27,550 bases of DNA from RFQD01 sp049314515. Its GTDB lineage: Bacteria > Actinomycetota > Actinomycetes > Actinomycetales > Microbacteriaceae. The notes under the pieces were generated by a model. It worked only from the letters and a program-made list of their open reading frames with translations. It searched no databases and was not told the DNA's origin. The position numbers and the translations under genes were made by a program. The stretch lies in assembly GCA_049314515.1 (NCBI GenBank), contig JBMOEY010000014.1, positions 1 to 27,550 on the forward strand. The letters run 5' to 3'. This document shows positions 7,458 through 14,818 of the stretch, in pieces. Every line of letters begins with the position of its first letter. Within the stretch, counting starts at the first letter, position 1.

Positions 7458-8179
7458 TACAGATTGAGGACCTGATCGAGCCCGACAACAACTCCCCGCA
7501 GGTCAACGGTCTTTCGCAACGACGCCATCAAGCCGGCTGCATAGGACTGATTCGAGGTCGTCAAATGAGACACGGTGACCGTCTCCCCTACCCCGCCAAA
7601 GATAACGTCCTGTTTTGCCAAGATGCCAGCCATCCGCAAGCTGTGAACCGGAACGCCCTCAATCAATTCGCCTCGGGCGCGTTGTTCCGCATGTGGCGCC
7701 AGGACGTCGCCGGCCCGAGCAGCACCAATTTTTTCGGCCGTCGCGACCGCGGTGCCTGAGGGGGAATCAATCTTTGTCACGCCGTGCGTTTCAACGACTT
7801 CAACAGAATCAAAATAGGCGGCCAAGATGGTTGCCACGTGCGCGGCAACGGTAGATCCGAGAGAAAAGTTGGGCACGAAAAGAACGCCAACCTCGGGATG
7901 CGCAGTGAAGAGTGGCTCCATCGTGGCGATACGTTCGCCAGACCACCCCGACGTGCCCACCAAGATGTTCTTGCCGTTAGTGACAGCAAATTCGATGACC
8001 GACTTGGAGATTGCCGGGAGGGAGACGTCGGCCACAATATCCGCCGACAAAATGTCGGAAAGGTCACTCGTCGAGCGCAATTGAGCTGCGAGGGTGAAAT
8101 CGTCCGACTCACGAATGAGCTCACACAGCTGGCTTCCCAACTTGCCCGTGGCTCCGACAACGGCAACAGAAGTGGTCAC
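7457..8179 (-). CDS. dapB: 4-hydroxy-tetrahydrodipicolinate reductase
   Basis: DapB reduces the DapA product with NAD(P)H on the way to diaminopimelate. The 240-residue protein has the dinucleotide motif GATGKLG (residues 9-15), VPNFSLG, and the substrate motif KIDSPSGTA (residues 136-144). The family usually has two adjacent histidines in E-x-H-H-x-x-K; here the region reads ETHGVTK, so the first His (132) is kept and the second is Gly133. The start is GTG at 8179. A TAGGCT hexamer ends 6 nt before it and overlaps the stop codon of the upstream phosphatase gene, so a leaderless transcript is likely. The TPR gene follows with a TAATG overlap. Confidence 0.94.
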   Translation of the reverse strand: MTTSVAVVGATGKLGSQLCELIRESDDFTLAAQLRSTSDLSDILSADIVADVSLPAISKSVIEFAVTNGKNILVGTSGWSGERIATMEPLFTAHPEVGVLFVPNFSLGSTVAAHVATILAAYFDSVEVVETHGVTKIDSPSGTAVATAEKIGAARAGDVLAPHAEQRARGELIEGVPVHSLRMAGILAKQDVIFGGVGETVTVSHLTTSNQSYAAGLMASLRKTVDLRGVVVGLDQVLNL

Positions 8180-8185
8180 AGGTCA

Positions 8186-8191
8186 AGCCTA
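8186..8191 (-). promoter_or_regulatory. -10 element for leaderless dapB
   Basis: The minus strand reads TAGGCT, six bases before the dapB GTG. Its first three bases are also the TAG stop codon of the upstream histidine phosphatase gene (8189-8191). Confidence 0.5.
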
Positions 8192-8788
8192 AAGGCTGTA
8201 CGTCTCGGGCGTACCCGACCGCAGATCGATGGGCAAATGCCCCACATCGTTGTGCGAGACGAGAGTCCACGGTCGACCCGACTTTTGTTGCAGTACCGTC
8301 AGTCCGCAATGGTTTTGATTCAACGTTGCCCATTTCCACTCCGGAGCGCCGAGCACCTCGCGCACAAACCACGAGATGACGGCGTTATGGGTTACCAGCA
8401 CGTCCACCTTGCCGGCGCGACCACGAGCCATGAACTCGCCAATCGCGTCTTCCATTTGAGCACGACCGGCGTCGACCTCCTCTGCGGTGACCGAACCGAA
8501 AAATGGTTCGTACACCTTGGGCATGTCGGGCACTGCCCCCGAGGGCACGCAGGGCAGCAGCAATGCCGAAGGCTGGGACTCTAACTTGAGTTCACGAGAG
8601 AGCAACGACGCGGTATCCCACGTTTGCTTGAGCGGCGAATGCCACATTGCGTCAATCTTCAGTCCCGCGATTCGGGCGGCCAGCAACTCAGCCTGCTGCA
8701 CGCCGCGCGGAGAAAGGGGTCCGTCGAGCACGCCGTGTTCGGCATCCACATGTTCGCCGTGACGAACCAGAATCACACTGTGCGTCAC
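8189..8788 (-). CDS. Histidine phosphatase family protein
   Basis: This 199-residue member of the phosphoglycerate-mutase-like superfamily has the catalytic RHG at residues 9-11 (ILVRHGEHVD). LSPRGVQQAELLA, WHSPLKQTWDTA and the late catalytic His in VLVTHNAVISW follow. The substrate is unknown; most small bacterial members are phosphomonoesterases. The GTG start at 8788 overlaps the stop of the M16 peptidase gene in a GTGA tetranucleotide, so the pair is translationally coupled. The stop codon shares bases with the dapB -10 element. Confidence 0.9.
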   Translation of the reverse strand: MTHSVILVRHGEHVDAEHGVLDGPLSPRGVQQAELLAARIAGLKIDAMWHSPLKQTWDTASLLSRELKLESQPSALLLPCVPSGAVPDMPKVYEPFFGSVTAEEVDAGRAQMEDAIGEFMARGRAGKVDVLVTHNAVISWFVREVLGAPEWKWATLNQNHCGLTVLQQKSGRPWTLVSHNDVGHLPIDLRSGTPETYSL

Positions 8789-10167
8789 GGCGCACTCCGA
8801 GAAAGCGCTGACCGGAGAGCATCGTCGTCCGCCTTGCCAACCGACACGAGAGTCATCGCGCCCGATGCGAGGTCCGCGGCTAGTTCACGCACATCGTCGA
8901 GAGTGACCGCGGTCAACAAGTCGAGCATGACGTCATAATCATTGAATTCACCCGTGGCAATTTCAGATCGACCTAAGCGGGACATGCGCGTGTCCGTGTC
9001 TTCGAGTGCGAGAGCCGATGCGCCGGCAATTTGCCCTTGCGCTCGAGTGAGCTCCTCTTGGGTGATTCCGCTTTCGGCAACGCGCAGGAATTCTTCCATC
9101 ATGAGCCTCGTCACCTCGGGCGCCTTGCCCGGAGCGGTTCCCGCGTAAAAACCAGATATACCCGCGTCGGAATAGGACGACGCAAACGAAAACACGCTGT
9201 AGACAAGGCCCCGCTTTTCGCGAATTTCTTGGAACAGGCGGCTCGACATGCCACCACCCAAAACCGAATTGAAAACAGACTGCGCGAATCGTCGAGGGTC
9301 GGTGGCAACGATACCGGGCATGCCAATCATGATGTTGGCCTGCTCGATGGGCCGTGCAACCGAGACAAATTCACTGGCCGGAAACAACTTGGTGACCGAC
9401 GTCGAACGCCGCGCAACCGGAATGGAAACGTGACCAACATCCCAACCCGCACGGGTCAATCCCTCGATCACTCGAGCAACAAGTTGGTCGTGGTCGAGTC
9501 CACCCGCTGCGGTGATGACCAGATCCTCGGGTCGATAATTCGCTCGATAGTGTTGCTCCACCGCAGCGCGCGACGCGGCACGAATCGTTGAGGCATCACC
9601 CCCAATCGGCCGGCCGAGCGGGTGCTCACCAAAGACCGCTTCATACAGACGCTCCTGAGCGACGTCGGTGGGGTCGTCATCCGCCATCGCAAGTTCTTCG
9701 AGAATCACTCCGCGTTCGGTTTCAAACTCCTGGGCGTCGAGCAGGCTGGAGGTAATCATGTCGCACATCACATCAACCGCCATGGGTAGATCACTGTCGC
9801 GAACCTTGGCGTAATAGCAGGTGTGCTCTTTCGCGGTGAGGGCATTGTGTTCACCGCCAACCGCGTCGAAAGCGACCGCAATGTCGAAGGCCGACCGAGA
9901 CGGAGTGCCTTTGAACAGCAGGTGCTCGAGAAAATGCGTGGAACCCAGGCTGGCCGGATGCGACCCATCGTCATGTGCGCCGGCTGGTATTTCGTCACGA
10001 GACCCGACCGCAACCCAAAACCCGAGTGTGACAGACCGCGCACCGGGTACCAGCTCGCTCAGAATGCGCACGCCACACGGCAAAATCGTTCGACGAACGG
10101 TCGCTCCCCCAGCCGCAGTAAAGCGGAGTTCTGGAAGATCGAGCGGAAAGAGCACCGGCTTCGTCAT
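8785..10167 (-). CDS. M16-family zinc metallopeptidase
   Basis: This 460-residue protein is of the mitochondrial-processing-peptidase-like M16B type. The inverted zinc motif HxxEH is at His78-Phe-Leu-Glu-His82 in THFLEHLLFKGT. The third ligand should be Glu157 or Glu158 in ERGVILEE. The C-terminal half has the family's GGGMSSRLFQEIREKRGLVYSV. Between GSRDE and THFLEH there is a longer, Gly/His/Asp-rich segment (about residues 61-76) than usual. M16 genes typically follow pnp in actinobacteria; here an aldo/keto reductase gene is inserted between them. A TAGGCT hexamer lies 10 nt before the ATG, suggesting a nearly leaderless promoter. Confidence 0.93.
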   Translation of the reverse strand: MTKPVLFPLDLPELRFTAAGGATVRRTILPCGVRILSELVPGARSVTLGFWVAVGSRDEIPAGAHDDGSHPASLGSTHFLEHLLFKGTPSRSAFDIAVAFDAVGGEHNALTAKEHTCYYAKVRDSDLPMAVDVMCDMITSSLLDAQEFETERGVILEELAMADDDPTDVAQERLYEAVFGEHPLGRPIGGDASTIRAASRAAVEQHYRANYRPEDLVITAAGGLDHDQLVARVIEGLTRAGWDVGHVSIPVARRSTSVTKLFPASEFVSVARPIEQANIMIGMPGIVATDPRRFAQSVFNSVLGGGMSSRLFQEIREKRGLVYSVFSFASSYSDAGISGFYAGTAPGKAPEVTRLMMEEFLRVAESGITQEELTRAQGQIAGASALALEDTDTRMSRLGRSEIATGEFNDYDVMLDLLTAVTLDDVRELAADLASGAMTLVSVGKADDDALRSALSRSAP

Positions 10168-10177
10168 ACGGACGCTA

Positions 10178-10183
10178 AGCCTA
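10178..10183 (-). promoter_or_regulatory. Candidate -10 of the M16 peptidase gene
   Basis: The minus strand reads TAGGCT, 10 bases before the ATG, inside the 28-nt gap after the aldo/keto reductase stop. The leader would be only about 3-4 nt. Confidence 0.35.
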
Positions 10184-10195
10184 CCGACCCAAAGG

Positions 10196-11149
10196 CTAAG
10201 CGGAAACTCGATCCAATTCAGCCAGCTCGTGGTGCGTGAGATTCACATTTATCGAGGTCATTACACCGTCGAGTTGCTCTGGCGAATCGACGCCGACCGC
10301 CGTCGCAGCCGTGTGAGGTCGCGAGAGGACCCAAGCCAGCGCAACGGCGGAGACATCCGTCTCATGACTGAGAGCAATGTCATCGAGCATTTTCAAAACC
10401 GCATGTGAATGACGATTCGAATGGGCGGCCGCTCGTCTTAAGCGAGTGTCCTGCACGGCCGAGTCCGGCTTGATTACCCGATGTACACCGAGATAACCAT
10501 GCGCCAACGCAAAGTAGGGCATCAGCGACGTCTCGTGGTCACCCAGCAATTCCACTGCGTCACCCTCGACGACGTCGCGACGCAATAGGGAATACTCCCA
10601 CGCCACCGCATCGATTCGTGGCAGTCCGCCCGATGCGGCAATCCGAGCAGCAATCAGGCCAGACAAACTGAAATTAGACGCTCCGAGCGCACGCACTTTG
10701 CCCGCCTCGACTAATTCGCTCACGGCAGTCAGGCTCTCCTCAATCGGGATTGTCGGGTCCTCGGCGTGAAAGTAGAGCAAGTCGATGACGTCTGTCTGAA
10801 GTCGTTGTAGCGACGCATCAACGCCCTCTCGAATGCTCTTCGGCGAAAGCCCAGGCGCATCTGCGTGGCGCCCTACCTTGGTAGCCAACAGGACACGCTC
10901 GCGCGCGCCGCGCTCCCGAATCCAAGAACCGATGGTGTGCTCACTCATGCCGGAGGCATAGGACGACGCGGTATCGATGAGTCCGCCACCGGATTCGAGA
11001 AATCTGTCGAGTACCTCGACAGACTGCGCGCGCGCGAGGGTCCAACCAAATACCGCGCCTCCGAGCGCTATCGGAGGCACGTAGAGATCGGATGTTCCAA
11101 TTCGTCGCAACGGACGGGCAACGGTGCCGTGCGATGCAGATGCAGTCAC
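10196..11149 (-). CDS. Aldo/keto reductase
   Basis: This is a 317-residue NADPH-dependent oxidoreductase of the AKR fold. With GTG 11149 as start, the catalytic tetrad is Asp59 and Tyr64 (LIDTASSYASG), Lys91 (LLATKVG) and His128 (LLYFHAED). The C-terminal cofactor region includes AWVLSRPHTAATAVGVDSPEQ. GTG 11149 is preferred because AAGGGA lies just upstream and the fold begins at RRIGTSDLYVPP; ATG 11203 is in frame but has no clear ribosome site. The substrate is unknown. It separates pnp from the M16 peptidase gene and has its own promoter region with an inverted repeat, so it may be an insertion into an otherwise conserved order. Confidence 0.9.
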   Translation of the reverse strand: MTASASHGTVARPLRRIGTSDLYVPPIALGGAVFGWTLARAQSVEVLDRFLESGGGLIDTASSYASGMSEHTIGSWIRERGARERVLLATKVGRHADAPGLSPKSIREGVDASLQRLQTDVIDLLYFHAEDPTIPIEESLTAVSELVEAGKVRALGASNFSLSGLIAARIAASGGLPRIDAVAWEYSLLRRDVVEGDAVELLGDHETSLMPYFALAHGYLGVHRVIKPDSAVQDTRLRRAAAHSNRHSHAVLKMLDDIALSHETDVSAVALAWVLSRPHTAATAVGVDSPEQLDGVMTSINVNLTHHELAELDRVSA

Positions 11150-11216
11150 CGTGGTCCCTTCATTGTCGACGTATGGTCGGCGGTGCCCAACGAGCTGCCT
11201 CATCTCGCACAGGCTC

Positions 11217-11230
11217 GTCTAACTTTAGAC
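11217..11230. promoter_or_regulatory. Operator-like inverted repeat at the aldo/keto reductase promoter
   Basis: GTCTAA-CT-TTAGAC is a perfect 6-2-6 inverted repeat. It contains the minus-strand TAAAGT (11222-11227), the best -10 candidate for the aldo/keto reductase gene. A repressor bound here would block initiation. A second palindrome, TAACAGACTGTTA, lies at 11293-11305. Confidence 0.4.
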
Positions 11231-11341
11231 TTTTCCCCTAATCTCCATTATTGGGTTTTTGCTCAAGCCGCGCTATGAAAAACGAGGCGGACTAACAGAC
11301 TGTTACCCAATTGTGATGAGCCGGTTTGGGGTTCACACGCT

Positions 11342-11396
11342 GTTCGGGACGAACGCATTCGGGGTCCGATTCGCTGATGCGAACCGGACCCCGAAT
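11342..11396 (-). terminator. Tandem hairpins at the pnp 3' end
   Basis: A 40-nt hairpin at 11357-11396 has a 12-bp outer stem (ATTCGGGGTCCG with CGGACCCCGAAT) and a further 4-bp inner stem TTCG/CGAA. A small GTTCG-gga-CGAAC hairpin follows at 11342-11354. There is no U tract, so this is either an actinobacterial U-less terminator or a 3' end stabiliser of the pnp message. Confidence 0.6.
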
Positions 11397-11422
11397 TGAG
11401 TCTGCACAGAAGCTCGACGTGG

Positions 11423-13669
11423 CTAGTCTTCGTCTGCCTCCGCCGACGCGGTTGCCTCGTCACCCTCGAGAACAGGCTCGAGTGATAACTTGCCGCGGTC
11501 GTCAATCTTGGTGATCTTGACGAGCACTTTCTGTCCGACGGAGAGAACATCTTCGACGTTTTCCACCCGCTTGCCTCCGGCAAGCTTGCGAACCACGGAG
11601 ATGTGGAGCAGTCCATCCTTGCCCGGAAGCAACGAGACGAACGCACCGAACGTGGCGAGCTTGACGACGGTTCCGAGGAACTGTTCGCCAATCTCGGGGT
11701 TCTGCGGGTTCGCAATCGCGTTGACCTGAGCACGAGCAGCTTCGGCCGACGGACCATCGACAGCACCGATGTAGACGGTTCCGTCTTCTTCGATGGAGAT
11801 GTCCGCGCCGGTCTCGTCTTGGATGGCGTTGATCGTCTTGCCCTTAGGTCCGATCAGCTCACCAATCTTGTCAACCGGGATTTGAACGCTGATAACTCGA
11901 GGGGCCGTGGCTGCCATCTCGTCGGGGCCGCTGATGGCGCCGTTGATGACCTGCAGAATCTGCGTGCGAGCCTCTTTGGCCTGGTCGAGCGCGCCGGCCA
12001 GAACCGATGCCGGGATACCGTCGAGCTTGGTGTCGAGCTGGATTGCCGTGATGAACTCGCTTGTTCCGGCGACCTTGAAGTCCATGTCGCCGAGCGCGTC
12101 TTCGGCGCCGAGAATGTCGGTCAGTGCCGCGTAGCGCGTCTCACCGTTGACCTCATCGCTGACGAGGCCCATAGCAATACCGGCAACCGGCGCCTTGAGT
12201 GGCACACCGGCCGCAAGCAACGACAGGGTAGACGCACAGACCGAACCCATCGAAGTCGAACCGTTCGACCCGAGCGCCTCGGAAACCTGACGAATAGCGT
12301 AGGGGAACTCATCACGAGCCGGGAGAACGGGCACGAGAGCGCGTTCGGCCAGGAAGCCGTGACCAATTTCGCGACGCTTGGGCGTTCCCACGCGACCGGT
12401 TTCTCCGGTCGAATACGGCGGGAAGTTGTAGTGGTGCATGTACCGCTTGCTCTTCACCGGCGACAGCGAATCAATCTGCTGTTCCATCTTGAGCATGTTC
12501 AACGTGGTGACACCCAAAATCTGCGTCTCACCGCGCTGGAAGATTGCGGAACCGTGTACGCGAGGAATCACGTGAATTTCAGCATCCAGCGGACGAATCG
12601 TGGTCTTGTCGCGACCGTCGATACGAATGCCCTCGGTCAACACGCGCCCGCGGACAACCTTCTTCGTTGCTGACTTGTAGGCGGCACTCACCTGCGCGTT
12701 CGCCTCATCAGGCAATTCGCCGGCCTCTACCTTGGCTGCGACCGCCTCTTTGACCGTCGCCTTGAGAGCGTCATCGGCATTCTGGCGTTCGATCTTGTCA
12801 GCAATCTGGTAGATGCGACCAAGCTCATCGTGAGCGATGGCGTCAACCGCAGCGAAGACCTCGTCGGTGTACGGAAGGAATACGGGGTAGTCCTGAATTT
12901 CTTTGGCTGCCTGTCGGGCGAGGTCTTCTTGCGCCTTGACGAGAGCAGTGATGAACGGCTTCGACGCCTCGAGGCCTTCGGTGACGACCTTCTCATTGGG
13001 CTTGACCGCACCACCTTGAATGAGGTCCCAGCTGCCTTCAGTTGCTTCGGCCTCAACCATCATGATGGCGACGTCTTCACCCTTAGCCGTCTTGACGACA
13101 CGACCAGCAACAACGAGGTCGAAGACCGCGAGCTTGAGCTGGTCGACCGTGGGGAATGCAACCCACTGACCATCGATGAGCGCGAGGCGGACACCGGCGA
13201 TCGGGCCACTGAACGGCAGACCTGAAATCTGCGTGGATGCGCTGGCCGCGTTGATCGCGAGGGCGTCGTAGAACTCACCGGGCGCAATGGAGAGCACCGT
13301 GATGACGATCTGAACTTCGTTGCGAAGACCGTCGACGAACGACGGGCGCAACGGGCGGTCAATCAAACGACAGACGAGAATCGCCTCGGTCGAGGGACGA
13401 CCCTCACGACGGAAGAACGAGCCGGGGATCTTGCCGGCGGCATAGGAACGCTCTTCGACATCGACCGTCAACGGGAAGAAGTCAAACTGGTCTTTCGGCT
13501 GCTTGCTGACCGAAGTGGCCGACAACAGCATGGTTTCTTCGTCGAGATACGCAGCGACGGCACCCTGAGCCTGCTGCGCGAGACGACCCGTTTCAAAACG
13601 AATCGTGCGCTTGCCGAACTTGCCGTTATCGAGAACGGCTTCGGCGAATTTGATTTCGGGACCTTCCAT
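11423..13669 (-). CDS. pnp: Polyribonucleotide nucleotidyltransferase (PNPase)
   Basis: PNPase degrades RNA 3' to 5' by phosphorolysis as a trimer. The 748-residue protein has the full domain order: first RNase PH domain (about residues 10-240), helical linker, second RNase PH domain (about 340-560), KH domain with GPKGK (about 590-650) and S1 domain (about 660-735), then an acidic tail (EGDEATASAEADED). FFRREGRPS and GTSEFITAIQLDTKLDG are the phosphate- and metal-site motifs. ATG 13669 has a very strong AAGGAGGAG site. It follows rpsO, the conserved bacterial pairing, with a long leader between. A hairpin at its 3' end separates it from the aldo/keto reductase gene. Confidence 0.97.
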   Translation of the reverse strand: MEGPEIKFAEAVLDNGKFGKRTIRFETGRLAQQAQGAVAAYLDEETMLLSATSVSKQPKDQFDFFPLTVDVEERSYAAGKIPGSFFRREGRPSTEAILVCRLIDRPLRPSFVDGLRNEVQIVITVLSIAPGEFYDALAINAASASTQISGLPFSGPIAGVRLALIDGQWVAFPTVDQLKLAVFDLVVAGRVVKTAKGEDVAIMMVEAEATEGSWDLIQGGAVKPNEKVVTEGLEASKPFITALVKAQEDLARQAAKEIQDYPVFLPYTDEVFAAVDAIAHDELGRIYQIADKIERQNADDALKATVKEAVAAKVEAGELPDEANAQVSAAYKSATKKVVRGRVLTEGIRIDGRDKTTIRPLDAEIHVIPRVHGSAIFQRGETQILGVTTLNMLKMEQQIDSLSPVKSKRYMHHYNFPPYSTGETGRVGTPKRREIGHGFLAERALVPVLPARDEFPYAIRQVSEALGSNGSTSMGSVCASTLSLLAAGVPLKAPVAGIAMGLVSDEVNGETRYAALTDILGAEDALGDMDFKVAGTSEFITAIQLDTKLDGIPASVLAGALDQAKEARTQILQVINGAISGPDEMAATAPRVISVQIPVDKIGELIGPKGKTINAIQDETGADISIEEDGTVYIGAVDGPSAEAARAQVNAIANPQNPEIGEQFLGTVVKLATFGAFVSLLPGKDGLLHISVVRKLAGGKRVENVEDVLSVGQKVLVKITKIDDRGKLSLEPVLEGDEATASAEADED

Positions 13670-13988
13670 CAGGTCTCCTCCTTATGTGTTTTGCGAATCC
13701 ACCGTGTGCGGGTTCGCCATCGTGTGCCAAACGGCTGCGTGGCACACAGAAAACATGTGTGTCACGCACTCCATTCGGCGCTTTGTGCGAGCGTGACAGA
13801 CCGAAGGCGCGCATCCGTACGCGTGTTCGTGCACGAGTATCGAGACTTCGTGCTGGCCACCAGTAGAAAATCACCGAAAGATTCGGTAACCCACCACCGA
13901 GGACCAGCGAAAACTGTCCGTCAGCTCGGTTCTCAGCCTATCAGGATGGTCACCGCACGCACCTAACGTGGGCGGCCGACACATTGCC
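13670..13988 (-). other. rpsO-pnp intergenic region
   Basis: This stretch of about 320 nt holds no supported gene. It carries the pnp leader hairpins and a possible -10 (minus TAGGCT at 13935-13940, giving a leader of about 260 nt). It also has a TCGTGCACGA palindrome at 13827-13836. Plus-strand open frames across it have no family features. Confidence 0.5.
13693..13767 (-). promoter_or_regulatory. Structured pnp 5' leader with two hairpins
   Basis: On the minus-strand RNA, 13767-13737 forms an 11-bp stem (GCGUG and CACACA arms) with one A-C mismatch and a 7-nt loop. 13717-13693 forms an 8-bp stem with one mismatch (GCGAA...UUCGC). The second ends 24 nt before the ATG, next to the Shine-Dalgarno site. 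Stem-loops in the pnp leader are the site of RNase cleavage and autoregulation in other bacteria; the same role here is inference. Confidence 0.5.
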
Positions 13989-14025
13989 AAAAAAGGAGAC
14001 CCCGCCACGAATGACGAGGTCTCCT
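13989..14025 (-). terminator. Rho-independent terminator of rpsO
   Basis: The minus-strand RNA has an AGGAGACC...GGUCUCCU stem followed directly by a run of six or more U. It lies 23 nt after the rpsO stop codon. Such a strong terminator means that pnp is transcribed mainly from its own promoter. Confidence 0.88.
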
Positions 14026-14047
14026 CTCGAGATTTTGGGAAAGTCGC

Positions 14048-14317
14048 CTAGCGACGAAGTCCGAGTCGCTCAATCAGTGAGCGGTAGCGAGCAATGTCGA
14101 TGTCTGACAGGTAACCGAGAAGGCGACGACGCTGACCAACGAGAAGGAGGAGACCTCGACGCGAGTGGTGGTCGTGCTTGTGCTCTTTGAGGTGCTCGGT
14201 GAGATCCTTGATGCGCTTGGTGAGCAAGGCAATTTGAACTTCTGGGGATCCAGTGTCACCGGGGTGGGTTGCGTACTCTTCGATGATCGCCTTTTTGACT
14301 TCTGCTTCGAGAGCCAT
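14048..14317 (-). CDS. rpsO: 30S ribosomal protein S15
   Basis: This 89-residue protein has exactly the usual S15 length and motifs: TGSPEVQIALLTKRIKDLTEHLKEHKHDHHSRRGLLLLVGQRRRLLGYL. S15 binds the central domain of 16S rRNA and helps seat S6 and S18. The ATG at 14317 has a GAAAGGGG site. It precedes pnp as in most bacteria, but a strong terminator lies between them. A leader of roughly 85 nt is predicted from a TAGGCT -10 at 14408-14413. Confidence 0.98.
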   Translation of the reverse strand: MALEAEVKKAIIEEYATHPGDTGSPEVQIALLTKRIKDLTEHLKEHKHDHHSRRGLLLLVGQRRRLLGYLSDIDIARYRSLIERLGLRR

Positions 14318-14407
14318 AGGGATCCCCTTTCTTTTTCCGTTGCGCGGCGCCTCACACCGTGTGCGTGAAGCTCTCTTATTCCGCGGCCGTTACACGGCAA
14401 CCGGTCA

Positions 14408-14413
14408 AGCCTA
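14408..14413 (-). promoter_or_regulatory. Candidate -10 of rpsO
   Basis: The minus strand reads TAGGCT, the same hexamer found upstream of dapB, apt and the ALDH gene. The leader would be about 85 nt, leaving room for S15 autoregulation. The -35 is weak (TTCGCT, 18-bp spacer). Confidence 0.35.
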
Positions 14414-14513
14414 ACAGTGCGAATGGATACCAGCGAATCGACCACTGAACGAAGTGCTCGCCTACCCGACTGCTCATCAACCTTGACCGCGGTCCTGACG
14501 TGATGAAACTCAC

Positions 14514-14795
14514 CTAGGACGACGGAACGACAACGACCTGCGAATTCTGTAGGTTGCGGCTGTGGGTATCGGCCGCGAGGGCGAAGAGGTCATACACGGA
14601 TCCGATACCTAATAATCCCCACGTGAAGAGCCACAGCACCCCACGAAAGTTTCTGCCGAGATAGAAGTGCTGAAACCCAGCGAGACCGACGAAGGTGAAA
14701 CAAAACCAGATGTAGGCGATCCCGACGGAGTACTGCGGACCCGTCGCGACGCGGACAACCTGGTACGACGACGAATTCGTGTTGCTATCTGACAT
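14514..14795 (-). CDS. TM2 domain membrane protein
   Basis: This 93-residue protein has two transmembrane helices joined by the TM2 signature, with GLAGFQHFYLGRNFRGVLWLFTWGLLGIGSVYDLFALA in the middle and short polar tails. ATG 14795 (MSDSNTNSSS) is chosen over an upstream in-frame start because a minus-strand TAACCT ends 7 nt before it, implying a leaderless mRNA. The earlier start would lie inside the divergent gene's promoter. TM2 proteins are widespread, small and without an assigned function in bacteria. It diverges from the DUF805 gene with only 23 bp between start codons, suggesting joint expression of two membrane proteins. Confidence 0.87.
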   Translation of the reverse strand: MSDSNTNSSSYQVVRVATGPQYSVGIAYIWFCFTFVGLAGFQHFYLGRNFRGVLWLFTWGLLGIGSVYDLFALAADTHSRNLQNSQVVVVPSS

Positions 14796-14802
14796 GCGGT
14801 TC

Positions 14803-14812
14803 AGGTTAGCCT
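14803..14812. promoter_or_regulatory. Back-to-back -10 elements of a divergent leaderless promoter
   Basis: AGGTTAGCCT contains plus-strand TAGCCT (14807-14812), six bases before ATG 14819, and minus-strand TAACCT (14808-14803), seven bases before the TM2 ATG at 14795. The two hexamers share the central TA pair. Confidence 0.55.
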
Positions 14813-14818
14813 TGGGGT

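Noticed and set aside
11603..12673. 356-residue plus-strand open frame opposite pnp
   Set aside because: Antisense to a certain gene, Arg/Asp/Gly-rich shadow composition, no motif.
13691..13966. Small plus-strand frames in the rpsO-pnp gap
   Set aside because: No ribosome site or family feature, and they overlap the pnp leader hairpins.
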